The translations under genes were made by a program, and so were the position numbers. The notes beneath the pieces are model-generated. The model was not told where the DNA came from and did no database searches. It saw only the letters and a program-made list of their open reading frames with translations. Below are positions 1 through 12,419 of a stretch of DNA of 64,000 bases, piece after piece. Source of the DNA: Arenicola marina (taxonomy: Eukaryota; Annelida; Polychaeta; Arenicolidae); contig OZ025257.1 in the NCBI GenBank assembly GCA_964019135.1, forward strand, positions 15,589,971 through 15,653,970, given 5' to 3'. Numbering within the stretch: the first letter of the stretch is position 1; the number at the start of each line of letters is the position of its first letter.

Positions 1-2240
1 CTGTTGAAATGAGCAAGGGGATGTTAAGGACTTTTGTCGATGACCCTTTTGAGGAAGAATTGTCGTCTTTCTATGCGAAATCAAGCGTTCTGAGATGTGC
101 AACCCCCCCCCCCCCCTCTCCGATCGTAAACAAATTGGTAGCCACCCCCCCAGGTCTTAAAATAATGTGTGCCCCAAGTCATTTCCCCCCCCCTCCCCCG
201 TCGCAAGTTTTAGTGACCCCCACTTCGCAAATTCCTAGTAGGTCTGCCCCTGTAATATCACCCCTTGTTCGAATGTTGAATTTTCATTAACTGATGCAGC
301 GCTGCCTTAATTGGCTTGCCTCAAGCTTCGCTACAATATAACTTAAATATTTATTCATATAGTACAATTGAGGCACTTCAGTCAATGAAAACGCTTCCAT
401 TCATGAGTTCTATTCCGTACAATGTAATAACATTCTTATTCTGTTATGTCTGTTATTTAGACAAAATCTACAAATTGAACTATTTACTTAATTTGTTACG
501 GACACATCCATTATCTAAATAGGTAAGTGGTGAGTCACATGTGAATTCGTTGTTGATCACCTCTTGAAATAAATAAAGTTGAAAACGGAAGATGAGCAAG
601 GTATATATTATTACATCTAGATCATTTACGAATAAACCGCGTTCAATGCTTGACTTGAACCTAAGTGTTCAACGCGTGGTTCTAAAAGAGAAAATGTCAT
701 ATTGCGTGGGGCGAATGCGTGTAATGGATAATGTTAAGGACTTTTTTCAAACGAAGCTGTTATTTAAGTCTGATTTGACTGGCTATTATGTTTGGCACCA
801 AAGTCAGACGAGATAGAATTAACCAATTGGGGTATGCTGTTTTTTTCTATCGGTTTTCATACAGGCTTCAGAAATCTCTGGAAAGTTCGACCGTGGGGAC
901 AAATTCGCCTGAATTCATCATGTTATAAAGTGCGCCATCTTTTAGATTGTGTCAGAGCTGTAGCAAGTTGCAATTTGTCTACGTCGCAGTGGAAATAGTT
1001 GAAACAATAAGTTCATGTTATGAAGTGCTCCATCGTCCAGATTGTGTAGAGTGATGTAGCAAGTTCTAATTTGTCTACGTCGCAATGGAAATATTGGACG
1101 TCTAATATTTAATAACGCATGGATTAAAAAAAAGAGGTCTTCGTCGAAACGAGGAATAATCGATAGGGTAAAACTAAAACATCCGAACGACAATTGCAGT
1201 TTCTCCAAACGTTTATTTTTATAAAAATATTCAGCATCGATATACATCAATTCTATACGTCCTAAATAATATTTCGAATGTAGCGATTGTTACCCTTTGG
1301 CAAGTCCCATACAACAAGAACACAAGGATATACATGCAGGGGATCCAAGGTGTAACTCTTCTCCATTAACAAAACGTATGCCTAAAACTTCACCATAATT
1401 TCACGTTATATTGTTATTGAAAGTCAGAGAGAGAGATGTTAAACTTGCCTTCAATCAAACCATGGTAATTTGAATTTAGTTATTTAATAATTAGCTGGAC
1501 ATATATTTTAAGAAGACATATGATGCTAATCGAAAAAGGCAAATTTCGGATACCCTCATTGAAGCATCTACTAATCTATACGTACATGAATAAATAAGCT
1601 AAGAAATATTTACATCTTTGGTTGCTTCATCCGTTGCAACGATATATAAATGACATTAAAAAATGCAAAACGAAAACAAGCTGCCATGTCAAGTTGAGCG
1701 GGGATAGATTACGTGTCTATATGGTAATAAAATTGCTGCCTCCTCCATATGTGATATTCAAACACGCCCAAACATAACAAACAGAAGCCTCTATTAAGGT
1801 AATGCTGTCTAATAAAAAGCTATTTCGCATTACAATTTACAATGGTATAACAATGTTACAACGATTATAACAATGATAACATGTACCGGGTTTAAACTGT
1901 CAAAAAGCTGACCTGTCTGACCATGTTCTGTCGGTCCATATGTTTTGCCAGAGGGATGCAATGTTAAGCGAGGAGCACGAAGTTAACACAACATATCTTT
2001 ATATATATATGTAATGCACACATTGATACTAATACCTAATCACTTGTAAACCGTTTGTAACAGAGAAGCCTATAGAGCTTGACAACACGCATAGGAATCA
2101 CACAGGAAGTCACTAAAATACAGCATCCAGAGGATACCATTTCTTCTTCCTCATTGAGGCAATTTGGTTGCGCATGCGCGTAGCTGCCTTTCTTCGAGTG
2201 GATGTTTGAACGCAGCGGGTTGGGGTCTAAAGGTCTTCAA
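1..2240. other. intergenic, no gene seen
   Basis: Poly-C runs occur at ~105-117, 144-150 and 185-192; otherwise ordinary AT-rich sequence with the small duplication at 919-1096. Short open frames show no recognisable domain. The lower end may include 3' UTR of the secreted-protein gene. Confidence 0.6.
919..1096 (+). repeat. two-copy ~90-bp tandem duplication
   Basis: TCATGTTATAAAGTGCGCCA through TTTGTCTACGTCGCAGTGG (919-993) is repeated at 1013-1088 with ~15% change. Confidence 0.7.
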
Positions 2241-2255
2241 GGGGTTACGATCTGG

Positions 2256-2543
2256 AGTTTAAGAAAAGACAATTTAACTATTATCAACTATTTGTTTTAT
2301 CTATTATTTAATACATATCGCAAGTTACAGAATGTATATATTAAATTAAATTAAAATAATATTATACTGTTTTTGTTTCTAAAATTCTGCGTGAACATTA
2401 TCACTACTAGATTAACTTGTATCTGAAAAAACAAATAGCGAAATTCTTTCGTCTGATTAATAGTTACTTGCCAAAATGTAATCAAGCTGACACATAAGCC
2501 AGCGAAACGTGTAATGAAAAAAATATATATCTAAGAAACTCAC
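2256..2543 (-). other. likely intron in the 3' UTR of the secreted-protein gene
   Basis: Fifteen bases after the TGA stop (2561-2559) the minus strand carries a strong donor, CTAG|GTGAGTTTC, with the intron starting at 2543. A good acceptor with a pyrimidine stretch, TCTTTTCTTAAACTCCAG, ends near 2256. The terminal exon would continue from about 2255 downwards. The stop is within 50 nt of the junction, so nonsense-mediated decay would not be expected. Prediction from splice consensus only. Confidence 0.4.
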
Positions 2544-2558
2544 CTAGAGGGGTTGTGA

Positions 2559-3583
2559 TCAGAGGTTTGGGTGGTGTCCGATGACGGTGTTGTCGTAGCA
2601 GGCAGGACACTGCTCGCAGCGCCTCCCGCGGACGATGACGTCAGTCAGCCGTACGTCGTCACATGCTTCCGGCAGCGGCGGGCACGTGACCTGGGGACAC
2701 CCGGGAGTGCCAGCCGTCTGGCCGAGGACGTCGTAGAGGCTGCGCTTCCTTCGGGATAGACTGCCCCATGGCCCGTCCAGGCAGTAGGGGCAGCTCTGGC
2801 AGCGGACGTTGATGAGACGCCCGTGGGCCATGTAGGCGTACTCGAGGACGATGTACTCTGAGAGCTGGCAGTCGTCTGAGATGGAGCGGCACATCACGGT
2901 CGGACAAATCCAGGCGTACTGTCAAAAGAGAAAAGAGAACCCCTGATTAGCATATCAACGTCACCAGGATTTTGTGCCGCAACAGGCTCTGGTGAAAGGC
3001 ATCTATTGAAGGTAATAAATATTTTAAGAATTTCTTCTTAGATGCGGGTTTCGAGACTACTCGAAACGACTGTAATGTTTCATGTTTCATCTGAAAACTG
3101 TTTGCGTCATGCTAATGAGTTCTTCTGAAAACTCTGCATCATGTTGTATATTACATGGTTGGCATTTTTTAAACAGCAAATAATTATCAAATCCTTTTAG
3201 ACATATGCACAGCCTTACTACCGTCTCACTGTGCATGTTTTTATCGAATTAAAATGTTTAACCAACGCTATGTATATGACCTATTTGGTACGCCGTATAT
3301 ACTAATTGCGCCGTTTTATCAAATGGACTAAAAGATGCTCCTTAAGATAATTTAAAGTATATCTACTTTACATGATTGATATCTGCTCGCTCACCTCGCC
3401 ATTCTCGTCGTCTGGGCGTCCCTGGTTGGGTCTCAGGCTGACGCGGCCGATGTCCCTCGCATGGCGTATGGCTGTTCCATCAACTGCGGCACCCCCCGCC
3501 GAGTGAGCTGTTGCCAGAATGAGAACTGCCGCGATTGACAGTTTGATCATGGTCGGCAAGTGTAGAAGCCCGGCTGTGTTCAT
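2559..3583 (-). CDS. small secreted cysteine-rich protein with two matching six-cysteine modules
   Basis: Two coding exons, 3583-3395 and 2918-2559, joined in phase 0 (donor GTGAGC, acceptor TTTTGACAG), give 182 residues. The start at 3583 is the first ATG downstream of the predicted TATA box; a second in-frame ATG at 3550 would give a shorter signal peptide. Residues 12-31 are a hydrophobic signal segment ending AHSAGG. The mature part has two modules with the same spacing, C-P-x-V-x-C-x6-C-x(14 or 22)-C-x2-C-P-x-C: Cys 68, 73, 80, 103, 106, 109 and Cys 137, 142, 149, 164, 167, 170. Between them lies RRKR at 119-122, a furin/prohormone-convertase type site that could release the modules separately. 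The cysteine pattern resembles the C-terminal half of a von Willebrand factor C domain, but I do not recognise the family. A secreted signal or peptide precursor is inference. Confidence 0.72.
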
Positions 3584-3892
3584 CGTAATGGCTGCGTTCG
3601 GTCTGCAATGTTTTTGGAAGTTGGATGACAATGAAAGCTGTGGCTTCTTCTGTGCGTTTTTAAATTTCGTGCCTTCTTTTCCTTTTGCTTCCTTCCAATG
3701 TCTTCTCTTCTTCTACTGCGGAATATACACTTTCGCAAGTCTTCGATGACGTTTGCGCTCCCGGAGTTCTCGGCAGTCACTCTCCGTGGAATAAGTCGAG
3801 AGACAAAGTTTGGAAGCTTCTCCTGGGCGCCGTGGGAAGTCGTAGGAAGGCTTTCGGTTGAGGTGTGGTTGCTCTTGCCGGGTTGTCCGCCC

Positions 3893-3919
3893 TTTATAAC
3901 GGCCCCCACATTGACGTCA
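3893..3919 (-). promoter_or_regulatory. TATA box plus CRE upstream of the secreted-protein gene
   Basis: Read on the minus strand, a perfect palindromic TGACGTCA (3912-3919) is followed 13 bp later by TATAAA (3893-3898). Transcription would be expected to start near 3865, leaving a ~280-nt 5' leader with no earlier ATG before 3583. CRE plus TATA is a common arrangement in regulated secretory and neuropeptide genes and fits the secreted product. Positions are seen; function is inferred. Confidence 0.55.
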
Positions 3920-3987
3920 CATCGTCTGCAGTGGAGTCAACGATGGTGCCTTGCTACTGGGTGGAGGTGGTGGTCGGACATTGATTG

Positions 3988-4950
3988 TAGGGGGTATAGG
4001 GAACAGGAAGGGGGGGTGGGGGTGGGAGTGGGGTGAGGAGGCTTGAGAGGGAGGGTGGTTAACTTCAGCTCTACATAAACTTACACTTGTAGTTCGATGG
4101 TAAGCACTGGTGAGGACATCTGACGGGGGTGGGGGTAGAACTAGGGTAGACACTATGGGGGAAGAGCGAAGGGAATGGATGGTGTCGTGGGGGGGGGGTG
4201 AGGGGAGAGGGGTGCAGGATAAAGCGGATGGTCTGGATACAAGAGATTTGACGTCTGGCGGGGCGGGCACTGTACGAAGTGGCGTAGTAAGCAGAGTACA
4301 ACCAGCCGACCACGCGGCCAGCCCCCCCATTCATCGTCTGTACGCTAAAAAGGCGGGAACGCTTCTCAGTGGCTGAGCCGGCCAAGCCCCCAGGGCGCCG
4401 CCCCCTTCCATCCTCTTGGCACGGTGCCAACTCATCATCGCCTTGCACATGGCACTCGCTTGCCAAATGCTTTATAACAGCATATAGTACATATATTTAT
4501 ATAGTTACGAGTATGTTAGATTTGAATTTGGTTATTGACTTATACATCTATAAATGTATGCCATGATCGAAAGTCCTATGGCCTCAGATGTGTCTCTGTG
4601 TTCATTAACATGGCTACATGGCATTCATTATCGTGTGGGTTTCTCACGGCTAGCGACGGTTGTCAAAAGGCATGACCAGCGGTAAGCCAGCAGTACATAT
4701 GTCTGCCAGCTTTACTTGATGGGGCGAGGTGAGAAGGCTTGAAAGTGAAGGAAGGTGAGGGGTTCAAAACTCAGGTTCTTTTTGAACTTACACTTCTAGT
4801 GCGATTGATATATTTCATTGGGTATAGGGAAAAGGATGGGGAGGGGTGATGAGGCGGGAATGGGACGAAAGGGGAGGGGTGGTAAACTTGCATTAACTTA
4901 CACTTGTAGTGTGATCTAGTGGTAACCACTGGTGAGGATATCTAACGTGT
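3988..4950 (+). repeat. three diverged G-rich repeats
   Basis: Blocks ending in AACTTACACTTGTAGTNYGAT...GTAAGCACTGGTGAGGACAT occur at 3988-4130 and 4818-4950, with a shorter relative at 4725-4815. The first lies just beyond the promoter of the secreted-protein gene. Confidence 0.55.
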
Positions 4951-5365
4951 AGGGCTGTACAGTTCTCGCGGCTTCTATTTCCGGTTTAGTCGTGTGAGCG
5001 TTGGAAACCGGTGGGGAATCGAGTGAGAACGAAAATATTTTTATTGGCTAAAGATAAGACATGTATCTCTTCATAATGCATGTGGTCCGTTCACATTTCA
5101 CAAAAGGAGCACCATTATCCTCGCCTGGTCAGTCCAGGAACGTTTATACGTAAACATAGATGCCGCGCGCAAACATGCGAGTCATGATGATTACTAACTC
5201 ATACGACATGGAACACCCGATACAACACAGTAGCTCGTCTGACACTGCCAACCACTCATAATCGCATTCTGGTTTATCAACTGTCTAATCGCTATATCAC
5301 AACCGCAATAGGCATAACCGACTCTGATGCTTATAATTCTGATACGAGTTGATAAAACTTGTTGA
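4950..5365 (+). mobile_element. copy A, internally deleted and 3'-truncated copy of the ~780-bp element
   Basis: It begins with an intact TAGGGCTGTACAGTTCTCGC. It lacks the CGTGCTCTTAGAACG block present in other copies and fades after TATAATTCTGATACG. Confidence 0.75.
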
Positions 5366-8160
5366 CCTAACATTGTGGGCCAATCAAATCGGCCTAAATC
5401 ACAGAAGCTCAATATCGTGACATTATAGTAATTGTGAGTAAATCCGGAGGTCTTTGGCGCAAATCTCCACTCGGTTGTTTGTTTTTTTTCGCTACCAGAA
5501 GGCGACTGTGGCGACATTTCCCAAGGTCACTTCCGAGTTCACGACCTGGCGTCCATGCTGGCACACGGCCAAGCCTCAACCGGGATCTTGGTGCAAACTG
5601 CTGACCCCTAGTAGACTGCATGACCCCTCTCAATAACTCCCCCTCCCCCTCTCTCTTCCCCAACTATTTCTTCGCAACTGACTCAGACCAGTCACGGTCA
5701 TTAGGGTCTGCACGACCGACCGACCGTCCTTGAGAAGTGTTGAACTTAATTGAGTTGCCCTAGAGTCCAATCCCCGTCCGCAACGATGTGCTACAATTAC
5801 GGAAGGCGTCTGTTTCCTAAATGAATGAAGCAGACTATGCGCTCACGCTAGGTGAAAGCCCTGATGTGTAGGTCTCAAATTGAGCGGGAAACGGGGATGG
5901 GGATGGGTCTTGGGAAAGGGAGGCAGTAGGGAGGTGAGGAGGGGGGTGTTATCTGTGGCAGACTGGGGGTGGGTGTGGACCGATCGCCAGACGACGAAGG
6001 AAGCTTATCGACGCACGAAGACTTGTTTTGTCGGCGGCTTGCGGCTTCCGCGATGGAAACTTCCATTTGACGAATATGGAGATGTCTGTCTGAGCGTCCA
6101 GACGAACGGGCAGACAAGGTCCGACCATTGGCCCCGCCGCCCCTGGTACAACCCCCCACCCCACCCCATCCCCTTGCCCTCCCCTTACGGCCTAGACACA
6201 CCCCAGCGCCACCCCCACCCCCATCTTTCCTCACCCCTCACCCGTCATCCAGCCACACTGGCACTCTGCCAGGTCGCGAGATCCGTCGACGGGCCGCTTG
6301 GCGGTTGGCCAAGATCACCCCAAGATCATTCCCTCTGCCAACGGCCCCGCCCCCGCCCCCACCCCCGCACTCCCACCACACCCGAGGCGTCTTCGGACGC
6401 CACTTTACCGGACGAAGGCGTTTGTTTGTGAACCTCAGTCTGGCCAGCCGCCTACGCGGCGCGTGGTAACGAGGGGGGAGGCGGCCCTGCGGGACGCTTG
6501 GATGGTTGCCTGGGGACGGAGGCGGTGTGGGGAGAGGAGAAGGGAAAGCATATCGATAGGAAGCGAGCGGGAGGGGAGAGGGGTAGGGGTGGCTGGGTCT
6601 GAGTGGGGCGAGAAACTAGGATAGGAGGGGTGGGGGCATAGGGCTCGAGATGGGTTGGAGAAGGGGTGGGGGGGGATGGACGGAGAAAAACATGGGAGCT
6701 ACATCTGCAGCTCGGTCCAGACAGATTAAGGGCTCCTCGTAAGTGACCCGTAACTCTGTAGTACTCCGATGGAGGGATGTTCACCGACTTGGCAGAGGCG
6801 GGACTTCGTGGCTCCTCCCCTGGATGTCAGCGGTGTCAGACACCAGCACCCATGGCAGGCCGTCAGTCTGGCTACTGGGGTGGTCCAGGGTCCCGCGCCG
6901 CCCTCACGTGGCTGTCGACCGACCCGCAAAACTCCCCTTGATCCCAGATACCAAAGGTGGCAAAGATGAGCAGATAAGAAAAAACAACAACCGTACAGTA
7001 CTGGACATAAACCCAATAGCTCCCGGGCAAATCGGCAGAAGGAGCTCCACTTACTTGTGCCAAAGTTCTTTTATGGCGAATTCTGTTACCAATGATATAA
7101 TTTTCAAACTAAATGTGAATCCCTTTTTATAGTCGATTTTTTCCCCTACAAATGTTGTCAGTTATGTAACAGCACAGTTTTTGCACCCATGTGGCGTCGC
7201 AGAAAACGCATGAGTACATTGTGCGAGAAGGTCCTTTCGTGCGCTTTTCGGACAAGGTCACCGGGTGCACTTTTCCTCACACATGTGTGCCTCACGAGTG
7301 ACCCCGTTTGTGCTTCCCCTGAACCCGTCGAATGACCGAATTATCCCCTCACCCCCCCCCCCCCTGTAACCAAGGCTCCCGCCCGGCAGTCTCGTTGTCG
7401 GCAGATAAGCGCCGACAACGTGGCTCCAATTCCACATTTTTGATCATGAAGCGGAAGATACAGACGCGACGGCTACTTCGAGGAAGAAAAAGCGGCGTTC
7501 TCCGTCTCGTCTCGGGAGATGACGGAGAGAGAGTCGTAACTTGGTGGCACGTGGTGCCACGTGTTGGGACGCGGCGTCTCGACCGAGTCTCGTGGAGAAG
7601 CCACATCCCAAGCTGCACTGATTTTTAAATGCATGAGAAGACCCTTAGGTTTGGTAGCTAATATATCGAAGAAAAGTTAGTTTTTTTAAAAATTACAAGT
7701 TCATTTTTTTCCCGAGCAGTAGGAACTTGCGGAATTTTCTTGTATTTCTTAACCGTTAATTATCGTTGTCTTCCATGTAAGTCAAAGGGTGGAAACCCAC
7801 ATAGTCAAGACTTCACATAAATATAAATACATCTAATCAAGGTTAGATGTGTTCAGATTTGCTGTCTGTTTGACGTCACTGTCTGGATTAATACTTGACA
7901 TAGCAAAGTTTGCTGAAGCATACGAATGCGATCATTCCCAATAGTTGAAAGATTTCATGTAGGTAATTGTGACTATACATTATTTTTATACAAATAAATA
8001 CGATAATAACGCCGATATTGTATTTTGTATGCTGAAACATTCCGCCTCATCATATTAAAAAAATCTGGAAAGTTTACAAAACTCAATAAGTATAGAAAAA
8101 CTGAACTGAGAATGAGTGACTCAAATAGAACCAGTTTGCCTCGCCGGAATAATTGTACTC
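5366..8160. other. GC-rich intergenic block, no gene identified
   Basis: Between about 5880 and 6700 the sequence is very rich in C on one side and G on the other, giving Pro- or Gly-rich frames on both strands that are compositional. GTGGCACGTGGTGCCACGTG (7544-7563) is a palindrome with two CACGTG E-boxes. No conserved protein was recognised; an unmethylated-island or promoter role cannot be excluded. Confidence 0.45.
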
Positions 8161-8164
8161 TGTA

Positions 8165-8465
8165 TTTATTTTATTTTCATAGATGGTCCCTTGTATTGGG
8201 CTTATTGTCATAGAAGGTTCTTTGTATTGGTCTTATTGTCATATATTGTCCTTCATATCGGTCTTATTGTCATAGATTGTCCTTTGTATTGGTATTATTG
8301 TCATGGATTGTCCCTTGTATTGGTATTATTGTCATATATTGTCCCTTATATTTGTATTATTGTCATACATTGTCCCTTATATTATCTTATTGTCGTAGAT
8401 GGTCCTTTGTTTTGGTCTTATTGTCATATATGGTCCTTTATATTAGTCTTATTGGTATAGATTAG
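8165..8465 (+). repeat. 31-bp minisatellite, ~9 copies
   Basis: A unit of the form CTTATTGTCATAGATTGTCC-CTTGTATTGGT recurs at an exact 31-bp period (8201, 8232, 8263, 8294, 8325, ...). More diverged copies reappear at 8770-8935 after ~300 bp of other sequence. Confidence 0.88.
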
Positions 8466-10688
8466 TTTAAACATATTTATTTAAACACGATTAGATAAAC
8501 AGAAAAATCTGATACAATCCTTTCGTGGGTATAAACGGGTTTGCTGGTGGACCGCTGGACAAGTAAGTGGAGAAAACTTAGCAACAATGGCATATACTAA
8601 TATTCAAGGCTGTAGTCTAACAACTGACATCTAATAGTTACATTACACGTTAGCGACCAGTTTTGTTACACTGTTTATATGTGCTTGTTTCGTCTAGATA
8701 AAACATTAAAGCGTCCGCTTTCTATCATAAAATTTTGAACACAAATTTGAACTTCCATAGTAATACGTACATGTATAGATTGCCCTTTGCATTGGTCGAA
8801 TTGTCATATATTGTATTGCTCTTATTGTCATTAATTGATATTTATATTGGGTTAATTTTCATATATTGCCCTCTGTATTGCTCTTATATATTGCCATAGA
8901 TCGCCTTCTTTATTGGTCTTTATTGTCACATATTCGTACGGGAAATCAACTAACGCCAAAGTCAGGACAAGGCACTAGGTAGTGATACTTTATAACAGCG
9001 TTTTCATATTTTAATTTACTACACTGTAATATTATTGGCCCCTCCATAATGTGAGGCATGATATGCATTGTCTGGGATTAATTGTTGTATATTCATGAAG
9101 TCGTCATGCTTACTGCCACTCTCCGTAGCCGGTCATTGCCATTTAGAAGGAAATCTCTCGTTACAGGTGCACGCAGAATGCGTTTGTCTCGCCGGTTACA
9201 AAATGGAGATCTTGATGCTTACCGTGGTATTGTAAATGGATTTTGTCAGGCGTTATTCTAGAAGCAACGAAACGTGTCACGGCGTGTAAATGCATTCATT
9301 TTGCTGGGGTTCCAGTTTGTAAAGATATGCAACAGTTTGTTAGTGTTTCCCTGATGTTCACATTGATGAATTTAATACAAATAATCGCCATGTATTATAG
9401 TCAGGAATATAATTACGATTCGTATTATACGTAATCGAATTGACTCCATGTACTGATATTGACACAGCTGGTGTACTTAATCAATATTTGTATTCAGTAT
9501 TTTGTAAATGCATTGACGAATCACATAAATACATCGCCACGTTATTTTAACATACCACTTGTCAATTAGCTGTGTTGTTTAATTGAACATATCTCATATA
9601 TTGCAATTAGTTTGATATTTTTTTTAAATTCATATAACATTAACTTTTTCGGGTTATTCGGTAAGTAGTATTCTAACTAACTAAATTAGTCTTAATACTA
9701 GCACGTGTCAGCATTGTTTCACACTGCGGTGATGTACCCAAACAACAAATCCTGGAAGGGTTTGATAAAGTAAAATCGATTATTTTACTTCATGAATGCA
9801 ATTTATGAGAATGTAGTCATATAGCAAGCTGCCGTTATTTAACGCGTTAAAAAAACGAAGAAACCCTTACACTATTGTTTAGCAACCAGGCGGAGTGTTA
9901 AAGTGTGTTATGACAAGCCGGTAGTGGCAAGCACATAATGTGTATATGCCATAACCTTTAGTCTTTCTAAAATCAACAAAATGCAGATCTTGTGTAGCAG
10001 GGCTTATGTGTGTCGGCATTATATAAGAATTATTGTGGACGATTGTGTTGTCACTGATTAAATGGAGCTAAACTTAGCTTTGAAATTGGTAATTGACGAA
10101 GACTTAATTTGACATCTGATAAAGACTCAATTTGATACCTGAAGAATATTTAATTTGATACCTGATTATTATTATCATTTTGTTATAACTTCACGAAGCT
10201 ATTTCAAGAAACCTTCAATGATATGCATAACGAAGGTTGTTAGCTCCACAGCACAATAGCGAGCTATAGAAAGGTTAACGCGTATTGGTTAAAGATAATT
10301 GACTTTGATGGAATCTCCCGCACATAATTATCAATTGTATGTCATAACTATTCAGTAGTATACTCAGCGTCTTTTGCTTGCATTATCATGTTGTGATATC
10401 TTTCTGTAATACAGAAAATATAAAAAAGATGAAATTAAGTTATATCAGATCATTATATCAGTTATAGCAGATATATCGATTTAGTTTTCACGAAATGCCA
10501 TGGCGGATGGCATTTCAGTTAGTGTTGATACAACATGTTGGTTATCCATATGGTTTGTTATTTAAAGATTTTAATAAATAGTTAATAACTTTTACGTTCG
10601 TATTATACCCGTCTTTCTAAACATTATGGTTGTAATGACCGACATGTTCCAATTCCAAAGAAATTCTCCATCTATACCTTATGTTCCA

Positions 10689-10876
10689 CTGCTGGCTCGG
10701 ACAATGTTAGCTCGGTCAATGCTGGCTCGGTCAATGCGGTCAATGCTGGCTCGGTCAATGCGGTCAATGCTGGCTCGGTCAATGCTGGCTCGGTCAATAC
10801 TAGCGAGATCAATACTAGCTGGGTCACTGCATGCTGGCTCGGTCCATGCTAGCTCGGCCAATGATGGCTCGTTCAA
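10689..10876 (+). repeat. 15-bp minisatellite next to element copy B
   Basis: About 11 copies of ATGCTGGCTCGGTCA, some shortened to ATGCGGTCA. It abuts the left end of the element at 10877. Confidence 0.85.
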
Positions 10877-11667
10877 TATGGTTGTACAGCTCTCGCGGGT
10901 TCTATTTCCGGTTTAGGTCTTTTGGGGACAAACAAAAAAACACGTGCTCTTAGAACGACTGCGCATCACACTGGTGCCTTGCAACAGCTGCTTGACGCGC
11001 ACTCATTGTTGTCAACGTTTGAGTGTTGGGAACCGGCCAGCTGCGCGGTTTTTAGGTGAAGAATCGAGTGGGTGTGAAACTATTTTTTGTTTGCTTTGGT
11101 CCAGGCATTGCTAACTATGAAATCATAATATAGTTAAAGATAAGACATTTATATCTCCATAATGCATGTGGTCCGTTTGATGCGACTGCTGTAAGCGTTG
11201 CATTTTGAGGAAATTCATCGATGTTTACATTTTTGGACAAATGGAACACCATTTTCCTCGCCTGGTCAGTCCATATAAGGACCGTTGTTACGTAACCATA
11301 GATACCGTGCGCAGACATGCGAGTCGTGATGATTATTACGTCATATGACATGTAAAACCCCGCGCAACACATTAGATTGCCTGACAGTCACTCATGAGAC
11401 AACCGCATTCTGGTTTATCAACTGTCTAACCGCTCATTTATTACACAAATCTACTCGGATGGTTATAATTCTGATGTACGCAGAGCCTCAGTGGTTAGTT
11501 GTGCATCCAAGGACAGTTTTGGCCGATCTTCTGCGTGAGGCGAGTGAAGGCAAACAAACGGAAGGTAGGCAGCAAGTACAGGCCGTTGATGCTACGCATT
11601 GACGTAGAGCATAAGTATGCCTGTCTCGAGGGTTTCGATAAGATCCCGTAATGACTGTCCCGCCCTA
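10877..11667 (+). mobile_element. copy B of the ~780-bp element
   Basis: Full-length by comparison with 22210-22990, with degraded termini (GGTTGTACAGCTCTCGCGGG at the left, ACTGTCCCGCCCTA at the right). It lies directly after a 15-bp minisatellite. Confidence 0.8.
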
Positions 11668-12308
11668 TTCTGGCTTAATGAATGCGGCCGACGGGTAGGC
11701 TCTAGGCTCGTCATACCAGATTTGCCAGATCTGCAGGAATGGTTATTCTTTTAATATATATAACAGAATGTAGAGCATATTTTACGCAACACAGTATATT
11801 ATTCTATTTGCTCGCAACAGTGCGGCAGGGTACAAGAGGCATATATCAATGCTAGCATTCAGTAAAACTGGATGCGAGATTATTTTCTAATTTTCGATAT
11901 TTAGTACAATTAGTTCATACTATTTTAATTCCTGAGCTCATATTAAAAGTATCGAAATTAAGTCTGAGTGATACGGCCCATGTGTTTGTAAATGACCACA
12001 CTCGATACTGCCGCTTTTGAAATATCGACCCGCTGACAGTGGTTTCCAAGAAAATATGACAAATGCCCACCGACATAGCTGTTTCTCAAATCCGTCTGCG
12101 AGTTTGTTTTAGGAAACGACTCTGAACACGGGACAACACGGGACACGGAATTATATAACGTGGACTCTGGATACTGCCCCCCCCCCCCTCCAGACTCCTG
12201 TAATATATCAACGGTTTTGTGATGTAGGTATAACCATGTATCTCATAGCTTCCGTACCTCACACGTAGGCTCCTTTCATCATATCACACCACCACCCGCA
12301 ACGGTAAC

Positions 12309-12419
12309 AGTGGCGGATCCAGGATCGGGGATGCACAGGGGGCACGTGTCTGGATCCGCGCCTGTATAGTACTAATATGAATTAAGCCCACCTTTCGTAA
12401 ATTCCTGGATCCGCCACTG
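12309..12419. mobile_element. ~110-bp MITE with CAGTGGCGGATCCAGGA ends
   Basis: Perfect 17-bp inverted ends, CAGTGGCGGATCCAGGA and TCCTGGATCCGCCACTG. The flanks share GGTAA, a possible 5-bp duplication. The end sequence resembles hAT termini, but hAT elements make 8-bp duplications, so the family is open. Confidence 0.75.

Noticed and set aside
5875-6784. Proline-rich genes in the GC-rich block
   Set aside because: Overlapping frames on both strands reflect C/G composition, and no conserved domain or splice-consistent exon is seen.
8165-8465. CRISPR array
   Set aside because: The units are contiguous with no unique spacers, and the genome is animal.
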